From Cloacibacillus sp. (GTDB taxonomy: Bacteria > Synergistota > Synergistia > Synergistales > Synergistaceae): DNA of 38,556 bases. Within the stretch, counting starts at the first letter, position 1. The number at the start of each line of letters is the position of its first letter. The stretch spans positions 1 through 38,556 of the forward strand of contig NZ_JAJBUX010000101.1 in the NCBI RefSeq assembly GCF_020860125.1. The letters run 5' to 3'. The notes below the pieces were generated by a model. That model was not told the DNA's origin. It did not search any database and saw nothing but the letters and a program-made list of their open reading frames with translations. This document shows positions 7,740 to 15,552 of this stretch, piece after piece. The position numbers were made by a program, and so were the translations under genes.

Positions 7740-9236
7740 ATGGCGAAGTATATCATGGCACTCGACGCGGGCACTACCAGCAACCGCTGTATCCTCTTCA
7801 ACGAAAAGGGAGAAATATGCAGTGTGGCGCAGAAGGAGTTTACCCAGTATTATCCGCGGCCGAGCTGGGTCGAGCATGACGCGAATGAGATTTGGGCCAC
7901 GCAGCTCGGCGTCGCCATCGAGGCGATGGCCAAGATCGGCGCTAAATCGACGGACATCGCCGCGATCGGCATCACGAACCAGCGGGAAACGACCGTCGTA
8001 TGGGATAAGAACACCGGAGAGCCCGTCTATCACGCCATCGTATGGCAGTGCCGCAGGACCTCCGAGTACTGCGACAGCCTCAGGGAAAAGGGGCTGGCAG
8101 ACTCTTTCAGAGAGAAGACCGGCCTCGTCATCGACGCCTACTTCTCCGGCACAAAGCTGCGCTGGATACTGGAGAACGTCCCCGGCGCGCGCGAACGCGC
8201 GGAGAATGGCGAGCTGCTCTTCGGTACGATCGACACCTGGCTCATCTGGAAGCTCTCGGGCGGAAAAATCCACGTGACCGACTATTCGAACGCCTCGCGT
8301 ACTCTGCTTTATAACATAGGGGAGCTCAAATGGGACGACGAGATCCTCGCCGAGCTCAATATCCCCAAGTGCATGCTGCCCGAGGTGAGGCCCTCCAGCG
8401 CCGTTTACGGCGAGACGGACGAGGCCCTCTTCGGCGATCCGGTCAAGATCGCGGGGGCCGCTGGCGACCAGCAGGCGGCGCTCTTCGGACAGGCCTGCTT
8501 CACGCCAGGCGAAGCCAAGAACACCTACGGAACGGGATGCTTCATGCTGATGAATATCGGCGACAAGATAAAATATTCGAAGAACGGGCTCGTCACGACG
8601 ATCGCCTGGGGGCTTGAAGAGGGCAGGGTCTCCTACGCCCTCGAAGGCTCTATCTTCGTCGCCGGCGCGGCGATCCAGTGGCTCCGCGACGAGCTTAAGA
8701 TCGTGGACACCTCCCCGGACTCCGAATATTACGCGAAAAAGGTCGCCGACACCAACGGCGTCTACGTCGTTCCCGCCTTCGTCGGTCTCGGCGCGCCCTA
8801 CTGGGACCAGTACGCCCGCGGCACGATCGTCGGACTCACGCGCGGCGCCAATAAGTCGCATCTCATCCGCGCGACGCTGGAGTCTCTGGCCTATCAGACC
8901 TACGATGTACTCAAGGCGATGGAAGAGGACAGCGGCATCAGCCTCGCGGCCCTCAAGGTGGACGGCGGCGCCTGTAAGAATAATTTTCTCATGCAATTCC
9001 AGTCCGACGTGATACAGGCTCCCGTCCGCCGTCCGATGTGCGTCGAGACGACGGCAATGGGCGCGGCCTATCTCGCCGGTCTGGCGGTAGGGTACTGGAA
9101 GACAAAGGACGACGTCCTCAGCAACTGGGCCATCGACAACGAATTCAAGCCGGAGATGTGCCCCCAAAAGGCGAAAGAGCTCATCGACGGCTGGAAAAAG
9201 GCGGTCAAGTGTTCCTTCGGCTGGGCGAAAGACTGA
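7740..9236 (+). CDS. glpK: Glycerol kinase
   Basis: Phosphorylates glycerol to sn-glycerol-3-phosphate with ATP. The 498-residue protein is normal for this FGGY-family enzyme. Visible motifs: the N-terminal phosphate loop DAGTTSNR, ITNQRET, GTIDTWLIWKL, the second nucleotide-binding segment AAGDQQAALFGQ, TYGTGCFMLMN, GLGAPYWD and VDGGACKNNFLMQFQSD. The ATG at 7740 gives the family's usual MAKYIMALD start and has GGGG and AGGG sequences upstream; the in-frame ATG at 7713 has no ribosome site. It is the first gene of an operon with two FAD oxidoreductases and a DUF1667 protein, which consume the glycerol-3-phosphate it makes. No glpF permease gene lies in the window. Confidence 0.97.
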   Translation: MAKYIMALDAGTTSNRCILFNEKGEICSVAQKEFTQYYPRPSWVEHDANEIWATQLGVAIEAMAKIGAKSTDIAAIGITNQRETTVVWDKNTGEPVYHAIVWQCRRTSEYCDSLREKGLADSFREKTGLVIDAYFSGTKLRWILENVPGARERAENGELLFGTIDTWLIWKLSGGKIHVTDYSNASRTLLYNIGELKWDDEILAELNIPKCMLPEVRPSSAVYGETDEALFGDPVKIAGAAGDQQAALFGQACFTPGEAKNTYGTGCFMLMNIGDKIKYSKNGLVTTIAWGLEEGRVSYALEGSIFVAGAAIQWLRDELKIVDTSPDSEYYAKKVADTNGVYVVPAFVGLGAPYWDQYARGTIVGLTRGANKSHLIRATLESLAYQTYDVLKAMEEDSGISLAALKVDGGACKNNFLMQFQSDVIQAPVRRPMCVETTAMGAAYLAGLAVGYWKTKDDVLSNWAIDNEFKPEMCPQKAKELIDGWKKAVKCSFGWAKD

Positions 9237-9293
9237 CCGATACCGGAGGTCGGTTTCAGTAAAAACATGACAAAACCAAAGATGGAAGACGGG

Positions 9294-9331
9294 CCCGCAA
9301 AGGGGCGGGTCTGTTTTCGTTCCTTTGCGGG
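9294..9331 (+). other. Hairpin between glpK and the GlpA-like gene
   Basis: CCCGCAAAGG (9294-9303) is perfectly complementary to CCTTTGCGGG (9322-9331), with an 18-base loop. The left arm can instead pair locally with GGGCGGG at 9304-9309, followed by a short T-rich stretch. The two folds exclude each other. It may stabilise the glpK end or reduce downstream expression. Confidence 0.45.
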
Positions 9332-9357
9332 CGGGAGAGCCACGCGACGGGAGGAAT

Positions 9358-10818
9358 ATGACATTGAAGTATGACGTCCTGATCATCGGAGGCGGCGTCA
9401 TGGGCTGCGCCGTCGCCCGCGAACTTTCGCGCCGCCGCCTCCGAATAATTCTGCTGGAAAAGTCATCCGATATCTGCGCCGGGCAGAGCCGGGCAAACAC
9501 CGCGATCGTCCACGGCGGCTATGACGCCGAGCCGGGGACGCTTAAGGCAAAGTATAATGTCGCCGGCAACGCGATGTTCGGCCGCGTATGTTCCGAGCTG
9601 GAGGTACCCTACAGGCGCAACGGTTCGCTAGTCGTCTCTTTCAGCGAGAGCGACGACCCTAAACTGGGCGGGCTGCTCGCGCGCGGCGAAAAAAACGGCG
9701 TCTCAGGGCTTTCGATAATCGGCGCGGAGGAGATCCGGCGGCGGGAGCCGCATCTCTCAAAGGCGGCCTCCAAGGCGCTGCTCGTTGAGAGCGGAGGGAT
9801 CGTCTGCCCCTACGGCCTTACGATCGCCTACGCTGAAAACGCCGCGCGCAACGGCGTCACCTTTATCAGAAACGCGGCGGTCACCGGTATAAAAAAATGG
9901 CGGGATGGCTGGCATGTCTCGGCCACGGCGGGGGATTTCACCGCCGACGCCGTCGTGAACTGCGCCGGGGTCCACTCGGACGAGATCAACAATATGGTCT
10001 CCGAAGAAAAATTTTATATCACGCCGCGCCGCGGCGAATATTACATAGTGGACAAAAAGTATGCCGGTTATTTCAACTCGGCGATATTCCAGCTGCCGAC
10101 AAAGATGGGAAAGGGCATCCTCGTCGCCCCCACCGTGGACGGCACGCTGCTCATCGGCCCCACCGCCGAGGATATCGATGAACGAGAAGACACGCGGACG
10201 ACGCGTTTCGGCCTCGACAAGGTGCTCGCGGGGGCCTCGATAAGCTGGGAGGATATTCCCACGCGCGCCTTTATAACAAGCTTCGCGGGGGTGCGCGCCC
10301 ACTGCGACCGCGACGACTTCATCATTGGCGAAGCTCCCGACGCGGAGCTGTTTTTCAACGCCGGCGGCGTGGAATCTCCGGGGCTCACCTCCGCCCCCGC
10401 GATCGGGTGTTACCTCGCAGAGCTGATCGCCGAGAGGCTCTCGGCAGCCGATAATCCGTGTTTTGACCCCGCGCGCCGCGCCATCCCCTCCTTCCGCGAG
10501 ATGACGAACGGTGAACGCGCGCGCGCGATCACGGCAAACCCGGACTACGCCAAGGTGGTCTGCCGCTGCGAAAATGTCACCGAGGCCGAGATACGGCAGG
10601 CGATACGCCGTCCGGTCGGCGCGCGTACCACAGATGGCGTCAAGCTGCGCGTAAGGTCGGGGATGGGGCGCTGCCAGGCCGGCTTCTGTACGCCGAGAAC
10701 GATCGAGATATTATGCGAAGAGCTGGGGCTGGATCCGCTCGCGGTGACAAAGTCCTCAGGCGCCTCAAATCTGCTTTCACACTATCTCTTCGAAAAGGAG
10801 GAAAAGCCGCATGAATAA
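9358..10818 (+). CDS. glpA: GlpA-like FAD-dependent glycerol-3-phosphate dehydrogenase with [2Fe-2S] domain
   Basis: FAD oxidoreductase of the DAO superfamily, 486 residues. The dinucleotide-binding motif is at the start (DVLIIGGGVMGCAVARELSR). A second FAD-contact region lies near GGVESPGLTSAPAIG. The last 90 or so residues form a BFD-like [2Fe-2S] module with CRC and CQAGFC cysteine pairs. Position between glycerol kinase and a GlpB-like protein argues for glycerol-3-phosphate oxidation to dihydroxyacetone phosphate; from sequence alone a 2-hydroxyacid oxidase is possible. The ATG at 9358 has GGAGG only 3 bases away; a TTG at 9364 would have better spacing, so the start is uncertain by two codons. 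It overlaps the next gene by 8 bases. Confidence 0.85.
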   Translation: MTLKYDVLIIGGGVMGCAVARELSRRRLRIILLEKSSDICAGQSRANTAIVHGGYDAEPGTLKAKYNVAGNAMFGRVCSELEVPYRRNGSLVVSFSESDDPKLGGLLARGEKNGVSGLSIIGAEEIRRREPHLSKAASKALLVESGGIVCPYGLTIAYAENAARNGVTFIRNAAVTGIKKWRDGWHVSATAGDFTADAVVNCAGVHSDEINNMVSEEKFYITPRRGEYYIVDKKYAGYFNSAIFQLPTKMGKGILVAPTVDGTLLIGPTAEDIDEREDTRTTRFGLDKVLAGASISWEDIPTRAFITSFAGVRAHCDRDDFIIGEAPDAELFFNAGGVESPGLTSAPAIGCYLAELIAERLSAADNPCFDPARRAIPSFREMTNGERARAITANPDYAKVVCRCENVTEAEIRQAIRRPVGARTTDGVKLRVRSGMGRCQAGFCTPRTIEILCEELGLDPLAVTKSSGASNLLSHYLFEKEEKPHE

Positions 10819-12073
10819 GGTGGAACTGGCGGTAATCGGCGGTGGACCCGCGGGACTTGCCGCCGCCGTCGCCGCCTACGAGGCGGGCTGCCGCGACCTG
10901 CTCATTCTGGAGCGCGAGGACTCTCTCGGCGGGATACTCAAACAGTGCATACATAACGGCTTTGGCCTCCACACCTTCAAAGAGGAGCTTACCGGACCGG
11001 AATACGCGCAAAGATATATCGAAAAAATAATAGAATACAGCATCCCCTGCCGCTGCGGCACAATGGTGACAGAGATAACCAGGGACAGAAAGATCACCTG
11101 CGTGAGCAGGGCGGCGGGGCTTGAGGAGATAGAGGCCGGGGCCGTCATCCTCGCGATGGGCTGCCGCGAGCGCCCCCGCGGTTCGCTCGGCATTCCCGGG
11201 CAGCGCTGTTCAGGCATCTACACCGCAGGCACCGCGCAGCGTTTTGTGAATATGGAGGGCGTCATGCCGGGCAAAAAGGTGATGATCCTCGGCTCCGGCG
11301 ACATCGGCCTCATCATGGCGCGCCGCATGACCTTCATGGGCGCGGAGGTCAGGGGCTGCGTGGAGCTGATGCCCTTTTCCGCCGGCCTTAAGAGAAATAT
11401 CGTCCAGTGCCTCGACGATTACGGCATCCCGCTGCTTCTCTCGCACACCGTCATCGACATCGCGGGCAAAGAGCGTCTGGAAGGCGTCACGGTGGCGGCG
11501 GTCGACGAACACCTCAGACCGATACCGGGCACCGAAGAATATTACGAGTGCGACACGCTGCTCCTCTCCGTCGGCCTCATACCGGAGAACGAGCTGTCGG
11601 CGATGGCCGGCGTGGAGATCTCCGATACGACAAACGGAGCGGTCGTCGACGAATCGCTGCACACCTCGGTGGAGGGGATATTCTCTTGCGGGAATGTCCT
11701 TCATGTACACGATCTGGTGGATTTCGTCTCCGAGGAGGCGGCAAAGGCCGGAGAGAACGCCTGGCGTTATGTCAAAGGGGAACGGCCGCGCGGCGGTGGT
11801 ACGATTACAGTCTCCGCCGGTACGGGCGTGTCGGGCGTCGTACCGCAGTATATATCGCGCGGCGCGCAGGGCGAGGTCACGATGATGTTCAGGCCGCGCG
11901 GCGTCTATAAGGACGCCTCCGTCGTCGTAACGGCGGGTATGGAGAAGATTTTTTCAAAAAAACACCGCATCTTGGCCCCCGGCGAGATGGTCTCTCTCAA
12001 ACTGGATATGGCGTTCCTCAGAGAGCGCCCAGAAGCATCGGAGATAACCGTCGGCGTGGAGAGGCGCGGATGA
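10811..12073 (+). CDS. FAD/NAD(P)-dependent oxidoreductase, GlpB-like partner subunit
   Basis: Pyridine-nucleotide-disulphide-oxidoreductase fold, 420 residues. An FAD motif GGGPAGLAAAVAAYEAG opens the protein, followed by GGILKQCIHNGFGL. A second Rossmann motif, ILGSGDIGLIMARR, marks the NAD(P) site, and CGNVLHVHDLVDFVS closes the FAD domain. No thioredoxin-reductase CxxC pair was recognised. The start ATG at 10811 has AAGGAGG 10-12 bases upstream inside the preceding gene. Overlaps on both sides (8 bases upstream, 4 bases ATGA downstream) imply co-translation. The arrangement kinase, GlpA-like, this protein and DUF1667 is known from other anaerobes such as Thermotoga. It probably passes electrons from the flavin dehydrogenase to NAD or another carrier. 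Confidence 0.85.
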   Translation: MNKVELAVIGGGPAGLAAAVAAYEAGCRDLLILEREDSLGGILKQCIHNGFGLHTFKEELTGPEYAQRYIEKIIEYSIPCRCGTMVTEITRDRKITCVSRAAGLEEIEAGAVILAMGCRERPRGSLGIPGQRCSGIYTAGTAQRFVNMEGVMPGKKVMILGSGDIGLIMARRMTFMGAEVRGCVELMPFSAGLKRNIVQCLDDYGIPLLLSHTVIDIAGKERLEGVTVAAVDEHLRPIPGTEEYYECDTLLLSVGLIPENELSAMAGVEISDTTNGAVVDESLHTSVEGIFSCGNVLHVHDLVDFVSEEAAKAGENAWRYVKGERPRGGGTITVSAGTGVSGVVPQYISRGAQGEVTMMFRPRGVYKDASVVVTAGMEKIFSKKHRILAPGEMVSLKLDMAFLRERPEASEITVGVERRG

Positions 12074-12423
12074 TAACGGAGCTTACCTGCATAGGCTGCC
12101 CCATGGGCTGCCAGATAACCGCGGAGACCGAAAACGGCAAAATACTCTCCGTCAGCGGACAGAGCTGCGCCATCGGCAAAAGATACGCGGAGGAAGAGCT
12201 GACACATCCGACACGCATGGTCACCTCGCTGATGGAGACGGTAGGTGGTGGGACTTCGCTCTCCGTCAAGACCTCAAAGCCGATCGACAAGGGAAAAATA
12301 TTTGAATGCCTCGCGGAGATCAGGAGGACTAAGGCCCAGCTTCCGATCCACATCGGGGATATCCTGATAAGGAACGTCTGCGGAACGGAGACTGATATCG
12401 TCGCGACAAAAGAACTATACTAA
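12070..12423 (+). CDS. DUF1667 small cysteine-rich protein, third component of the glycerol-3-phosphate operon
   Basis: A 117-residue protein with an N-terminal cysteine cluster (LTCIGCPMGCQ, then GQSCAIG) and one more Cys near the C-terminus (RNVCGTE). The spacing suggests a metal or iron-sulphur site. Proteins of this family typically occur directly downstream of GlpA/GlpB-like flavoproteins, as here. The start overlaps the previous stop as ATGA. A role as electron-transfer subunit or assembly partner is inference; no reaction can be read from the sequence. A terminator follows at 12452-12489. Confidence 0.85.
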   Translation: MITELTCIGCPMGCQITAETENGKILSVSGQSCAIGKRYAEEELTHPTRMVTSLMETVGGGTSLSVKTSKPIDKGKIFECLAEIRRTKAQLPIHIGDILIRNVCGTETDIVATKELY

Positions 12424-12451
12424 AATGCAAAAAGTTCAATAATTCAGAGGA

Positions 12452-12489
12452 GGCAGGGAGGGGCAAAATCCCGGCCTCCTGCCATTTTT
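12452..12489 (+). terminator. Terminator of the glpK operon
   Basis: GGCAGGGAGG pairs imperfectly with CCTCCTGCC (one bulge), and five T follow (12485-12489). It sits 30 bases after the DUF1667 stop. Confidence 0.8.
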
Positions 12490-12592
12490 ATATCCCAAAA
12501 AGAGATTTTTATGTTATAAATATTGGTAGTGTGCATTTTGAATCGCGAAAAAATGAGACCGCACAACAATGTTTACGGAGGGAATCGTTGCC

Positions 12593-13138
12593 ATGCCATC
12601 ACCATGGAACCTGCCTAATATGCTGAGCCTGTCGCGGGTCTTTCTCGTCCCCGTCATTCTCGTCTTTCTGACCCTGCGGACACAGTTCGGATTCATCGAG
12701 GGGGTAAATATCGGAGACCTCATCGCGGGGCTCGTATTCATCATCGCCTCGATAACGGACGCCGCGGACGGACATATAGCGCGTAAAAGAAACCTTGTCA
12801 CCAACATGGGGAAATTTATCGACCCCTTAGCGGACAAGATACTCGTCATTGCCGTGCTGACGGCGCTCGTCGAACTTCACCGCTTCCCCGCCTGGATGGT
12901 AGTCGTCATCGTCTCACGTGAATTCATCGTCTCGGGGCTGAGGATGGTGGCCGCCTCGGAGGGCGTGGTGATCGCAGCCTCCAAGGGCGGGAAGCTCAAA
13001 ACCGTCACGCAGATAGTGGGCATCGTGATGCTTATCTTCAACATTCCCTATGCTATGGCGGTCATGTGGGTCGCCGTCATCCTCACGGTATGGTCCGGTA
13101 TAGACTACGTGATAAAGGGAGCAGACTTGCTGAACTGA
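12593..13138 (+). CDS. pgsA: CDP-diacylglycerol-glycerol-3-phosphate 3-phosphatidyltransferase
   Basis: Membrane enzyme that makes phosphatidylglycerol phosphate from CDP-diacylglycerol and glycerol-3-phosphate. The 181-residue protein carries the complete CDP-alcohol phosphotransferase signature DGHIAR-x8-G-x3-D-x3-D (in the segment DAADGHIARKRN to GKFIDPLAD), preceded by NLPNMLSLSRVFLVPVI. Several hydrophobic helices follow. The ATG at 12593 is chosen because GGAGGG lies 10 bases upstream and the N-terminus then matches the family; the ATG at 12569 precedes that ribosome site. The gene stands alone between two terminators. The preceding 100 AT-rich bases include a TATAAA but no clear -35. 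Confidence 0.95.
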   Translation: MPSPWNLPNMLSLSRVFLVPVILVFLTLRTQFGFIEGVNIGDLIAGLVFIIASITDAADGHIARKRNLVTNMGKFIDPLADKILVIAVLTALVELHRFPAWMVVVIVSREFIVSGLRMVAASEGVVIAASKGGKLKTVTQIVGIVMLIFNIPYAMAVMWVAVILTVWSGIDYVIKGADLLN

Positions 13139-13161
13139 CTACAGCGCAGACAGCCTAAATG

Positions 13162-13207
13162 AAAATATGCTGCCGGAGCAAAAGCTCATGGGCGGCATAT
13201 TTTTATA
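13162..13207 (+). terminator. Terminator of pgsA
   Basis: A long stem (13162-13173 with about 13191-13204, one G-T pair) contains an inner GAGC-AAAA-GCTC hairpin and runs into a T-rich stretch. It lies 24 bases after the pgsA stop. Confidence 0.8.
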
Positions 13208-13270
13208 TTTAAGAAAAAATTCCATCCGGCGGCCATAAAAAAATTCATCGACACGTCACGCAGCCCGGCA

Positions 13271-13339
13271 AAGCGCCGTGACGGCGCTTATAATCGCAGC
13301 AGAGGCCCCACATATCCCGGATATTCGCCGTCTGCTGCG
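13271..13339. other. Two adjacent hairpins in the pgsA-trpS gap
   Basis: The 260 bases between the pgsA terminator and the trpS stop hold no credible gene. They contain a perfect 7-bp hairpin (13271-13277 with 13283-13289) and a perfect 9-bp stem (13295-13303 with 13331-13339) around an inner ATATCC-C-GGATAT palindrome. Neither has a T-run on either strand, so simple termination is unlikely. Function unknown. Confidence 0.4.
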
Positions 13340-13470
13340 TTTACAGCGACGCAGGGGCGGCAAACACTGTGATTCGGGACAGGAACACAAACTGAAGGCC
13401 AACGGCCCGTTTAATGGCTCTGCGCGGCGGCGCGGCAATATCTGTGAAGATAGATATCCCGCCGGGCCCG

Positions 13471-14559
13471 TTACCGCCCCCGGTGCTTCTCTATCTGCCC
13501 CTCGATAAGGGCCGTGTCATCAAAATAATTGATACGCATCGCCGTGCGCACGTCGTGAAGGGTCGCGGCGGCCGCGGCCCGTGCGGCTTCGCTGCCGCGC
13601 CGCAGGATATCGTATACCTCAGGTATCCGCCGCTCCCACTCACGTCGCCGCTCGCGGATGGGGGCAAGACGGCTCTGCATAACGTTGTTGAGAAACTTTT
13701 TGACCTTTATATCGCCAAGGCCGCCGCGGCGGTAATGGGCTTCAAGCTCCTCCAAGCCGCCGTATTCGGGCATAAACTCCGCAAAATCCTCCGGGCGGCT
13801 GAACGCCTCCAGATAGATGAAGACCGGGTTGCCCTCCGTAGTGCCGGGATCGTCCACTTTGAGATGATTGGGGTCGGTGAACATCGACATCACCTTTTTG
13901 CGTATCTCCTTCGGCTCGTCGGCAAGGTAGATGCAGTTTCCCAGAGACTTGCTCATCTTGGCCATTCCGTCAATGCCCGGAAGCCTCATACAGACCTTGT
14001 TTTCCGGCAGTACGATCTCCGGTACGGTCAGCGCGTCGCCGTAGGTGGCGTTAAATTTATGCACTATCTCCCGGCACTGTTCCAGCATCGGCGCCTGGTC
14101 CTCACCAACGGGCACAGAGGTCGCGCGGAAAGCCGTGATATCGGCGGCCTGGCTGATGGGATAGGTGAAAAAACCCACGGGGATGCTGGCCTCGAAATTG
14201 CGCTGCTGTATCTCGGCCTTGACGGTGGGATTCCGCTGCAGGCGCGCAATGGTGACAAGATTCATGTAATAAGATGTCAGCTCCGTAAGCTCGGGAACCA
14301 TAGATTGAATAAAGATGGTGGACTTGACGGGATCTATGCCGCAGGCCAGGTAATCGAGCGCCACCTCGATAATATTATCGCGCACCTTCTCCGGGTGCTC
14401 GGCGTTGTCCGTCAGCGCCTGCGCGTCGGCGATCATGATGTATATTCTCTCGTATTCGCCGGAATTCTGCAGCGCGACGCGCCTCTCCAGAGAACCTGCG
14501 TAGTGCCCCACATGAAGCCGTCCCGTCGGGCGGTCTCCGGTTAAAATTATTTTTGCCAT
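13471..14559 (-). CDS. trpS: Tryptophan-tRNA ligase
   Basis: Class I synthetase charging tRNA-Trp. The 362-residue product opens with ILTGDRPTGRLHVGHYAGSL, in which HVGH is the HIGH motif, and has a perfect KMSKS loop (GMAKMSKSLGN). NFEASIPVGFFTYPISQAADI and VPVGEDQAPMLE complete the tryptophan/ATP pocket. At 362 residues it is somewhat longer than the common 330-residue TrpRS. The GDRPTG signature is that of the second TrpRS subtype found in many Firmicutes; the subtype is inferred. Start ATG at 14559 has AAAGG 4 bases and GGAGG 11 bases upstream. No T-box was found in the 104-base gap upstream, in contrast to thrS. Confidence 0.96.
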   Translation of the reverse strand: MAKIILTGDRPTGRLHVGHYAGSLERRVALQNSGEYERIYIMIADAQALTDNAEHPEKVRDNIIEVALDYLACGIDPVKSTIFIQSMVPELTELTSYYMNLVTIARLQRNPTVKAEIQQRNFEASIPVGFFTYPISQAADITAFRATSVPVGEDQAPMLEQCREIVHKFNATYGDALTVPEIVLPENKVCMRLPGIDGMAKMSKSLGNCIYLADEPKEIRKKVMSMFTDPNHLKVDDPGTTEGNPVFIYLEAFSRPEDFAEFMPEYGGLEELEAHYRRGGLGDIKVKKFLNNVMQSRLAPIRERRREWERRIPEVYDILRRGSEAARAAAAATLHDVRTAMRINYFDDTALIEGQIEKHRGR

Positions 14560-14663
14560 TTTGCCTTTATCCTCCGTGTGCAGTCCTATATTCTTTTCTG
14601 ACTACGGCAGTATATCATATCAGCCTCGGCGGCTGTATACCGTTTTGCCCCGCTATCCGAGGG

Positions 14664-15257
14664 CTAAGATTTTACCTTCGACTCCGTGCCGTTTTTCAGC
14701 CGCACGATATTTGCCCGGTGACGCCAGACAGAGAGAAGGGCGAGGCAGAACGAGGCGGCCGTATAAGGGCGCGGCATTCCAAAACAGGCGGTGAGCCCCG
14801 CGGCGGCGAGCAGCCCCGCCATCGAGGCCACCGATACATATTTCGTCGTCTTCATGACGGCGTACCAGATAATGCCGCCGATTACCGCGGGCCACGGCAT
14901 AAAGAAGTTATAAAAGCCGATCACGCCAAAGGTGGTCGCCACCCCTTTGCCGCCCCTGAAACCAAGCCAGATGGGAAAATTGTGTCCCAGTACCGCGCAT
15001 AACCCGGTAAGCGCGAGTACAGCCGGATTGGAGACGAAACAGGAGGCCGCGAGGACGGCGAAGCCTCCTTTGAGCATGTCAAATACGGCGACGGCGACGG
15101 CCCATTTTTTGCCCATAAGCCGTCCGACATTCGTCGCCCCGATATTGCCGGAGCCGAAGGCGCGGATATCGGCTCCCTTTATATATTTCGTGACGAGGAA
15201 ACCTGTGGGACACGACCCCGCAAGATACCCGGCAAAGGCCCAGAAAATAGCTGTCAT
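14664..15257 (-). CDS. plsY: Glycerol-3-phosphate acyltransferase PlsY
   Basis: Integral membrane enzyme that acylates glycerol-3-phosphate from acyl phosphate, the first step of phospholipid synthesis. The 197-residue protein has the family motifs: GSGNIGATNVGR, GHNFPIWLGFRGGKGVAT and the C-terminal RHRANIVRLKNGTE. It has about five hydrophobic segments. The ATG at 15257 is preferred over the upstream in-frame start at 15305 because GGAG lies 8 bases upstream and the family's short N-terminus (MTAIFWAFAGYLAGS) begins here. With pgsA and the glpK operon nearby, this stretch is rich in glycerol-3-phosphate metabolism, though these genes are not co-transcribed. Confidence 0.96.
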   Translation of the reverse strand: MTAIFWAFAGYLAGSCPTGFLVTKYIKGADIRAFGSGNIGATNVGRLMGKKWAVAVAVFDMLKGGFAVLAASCFVSNPAVLALTGLCAVLGHNFPIWLGFRGGKGVATTFGVIGFYNFFMPWPAVIGGIIWYAVMKTTKYVSVASMAGLLAAAGLTACFGMPRPYTAASFCLALLSVWRHRANIVRLKNGTESKVKS

Positions 15258-15448
15258 AAGATCATCTCCACATGAAATTTTATCAGGATAAAGACGCTGA
15301 AACACAAGTAAATTTTACGATAGAGGCCTCGGCAAGTCAAATAAAAAGCCCGCGGGACCGGTGCAGACGCATAAGCCAGCCGACGGCGTCCGTGACTTCC
15401 GGCGGTCCTCCTGAACGGTCAAGAGTTTGATTTTTCATAGTTTTGGCG

Positions 15449-15477
15449 TTGCCCTCCGCGGATCAAACGGATAATAT
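15449..15477 (+). promoter_or_regulatory. Promoter of the NlpE-like/META gene
   Basis: TTGCCC (15449-15454), 17 bases, TAATAT (15472-15477). The resulting leader of about 70 bases holds a small ATCTCC-ATTG-GGAGAT hairpin (15516-15531) just before the ribosome site. The remaining 190 bases back to plsY show no gene. Confidence 0.6.
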
Positions 15478-15552
15478 GTAACATGCCCTGAGGGCAAAAA
15501 AATATCATGACAGGCATCTCCATTGGGAGATATCAAATAGGAGGTCATATTT

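Noticed and set aside
7740..9236. DAGTTSNR in place of DQGTTSSR as a damaged active site in glycerol kinase
   Set aside because: The Ala/Asn variant is common in glycerol kinases of Firmicutes-type bacteria, as far as I recall, and all other motifs are intact.
7710..9500. A 596-codon open frame on the strand opposite glpK
   Set aside because: It is the antisense shadow of glpK in GC-rich codons, has no ribosome site and no recognisable protein motif.
13256..13470. Small coding gene in the pgsA-trpS gap
   Set aside because: Frames on both strands have no ribosome site and no protein-like composition; the hairpins explain the region better.
13414..14544. A 376-codon plus-strand frame opposite trpS
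   Set aside because: trpS on the other strand has complete HIGH and KMSKS motifs; this frame has none and no ribosome site.
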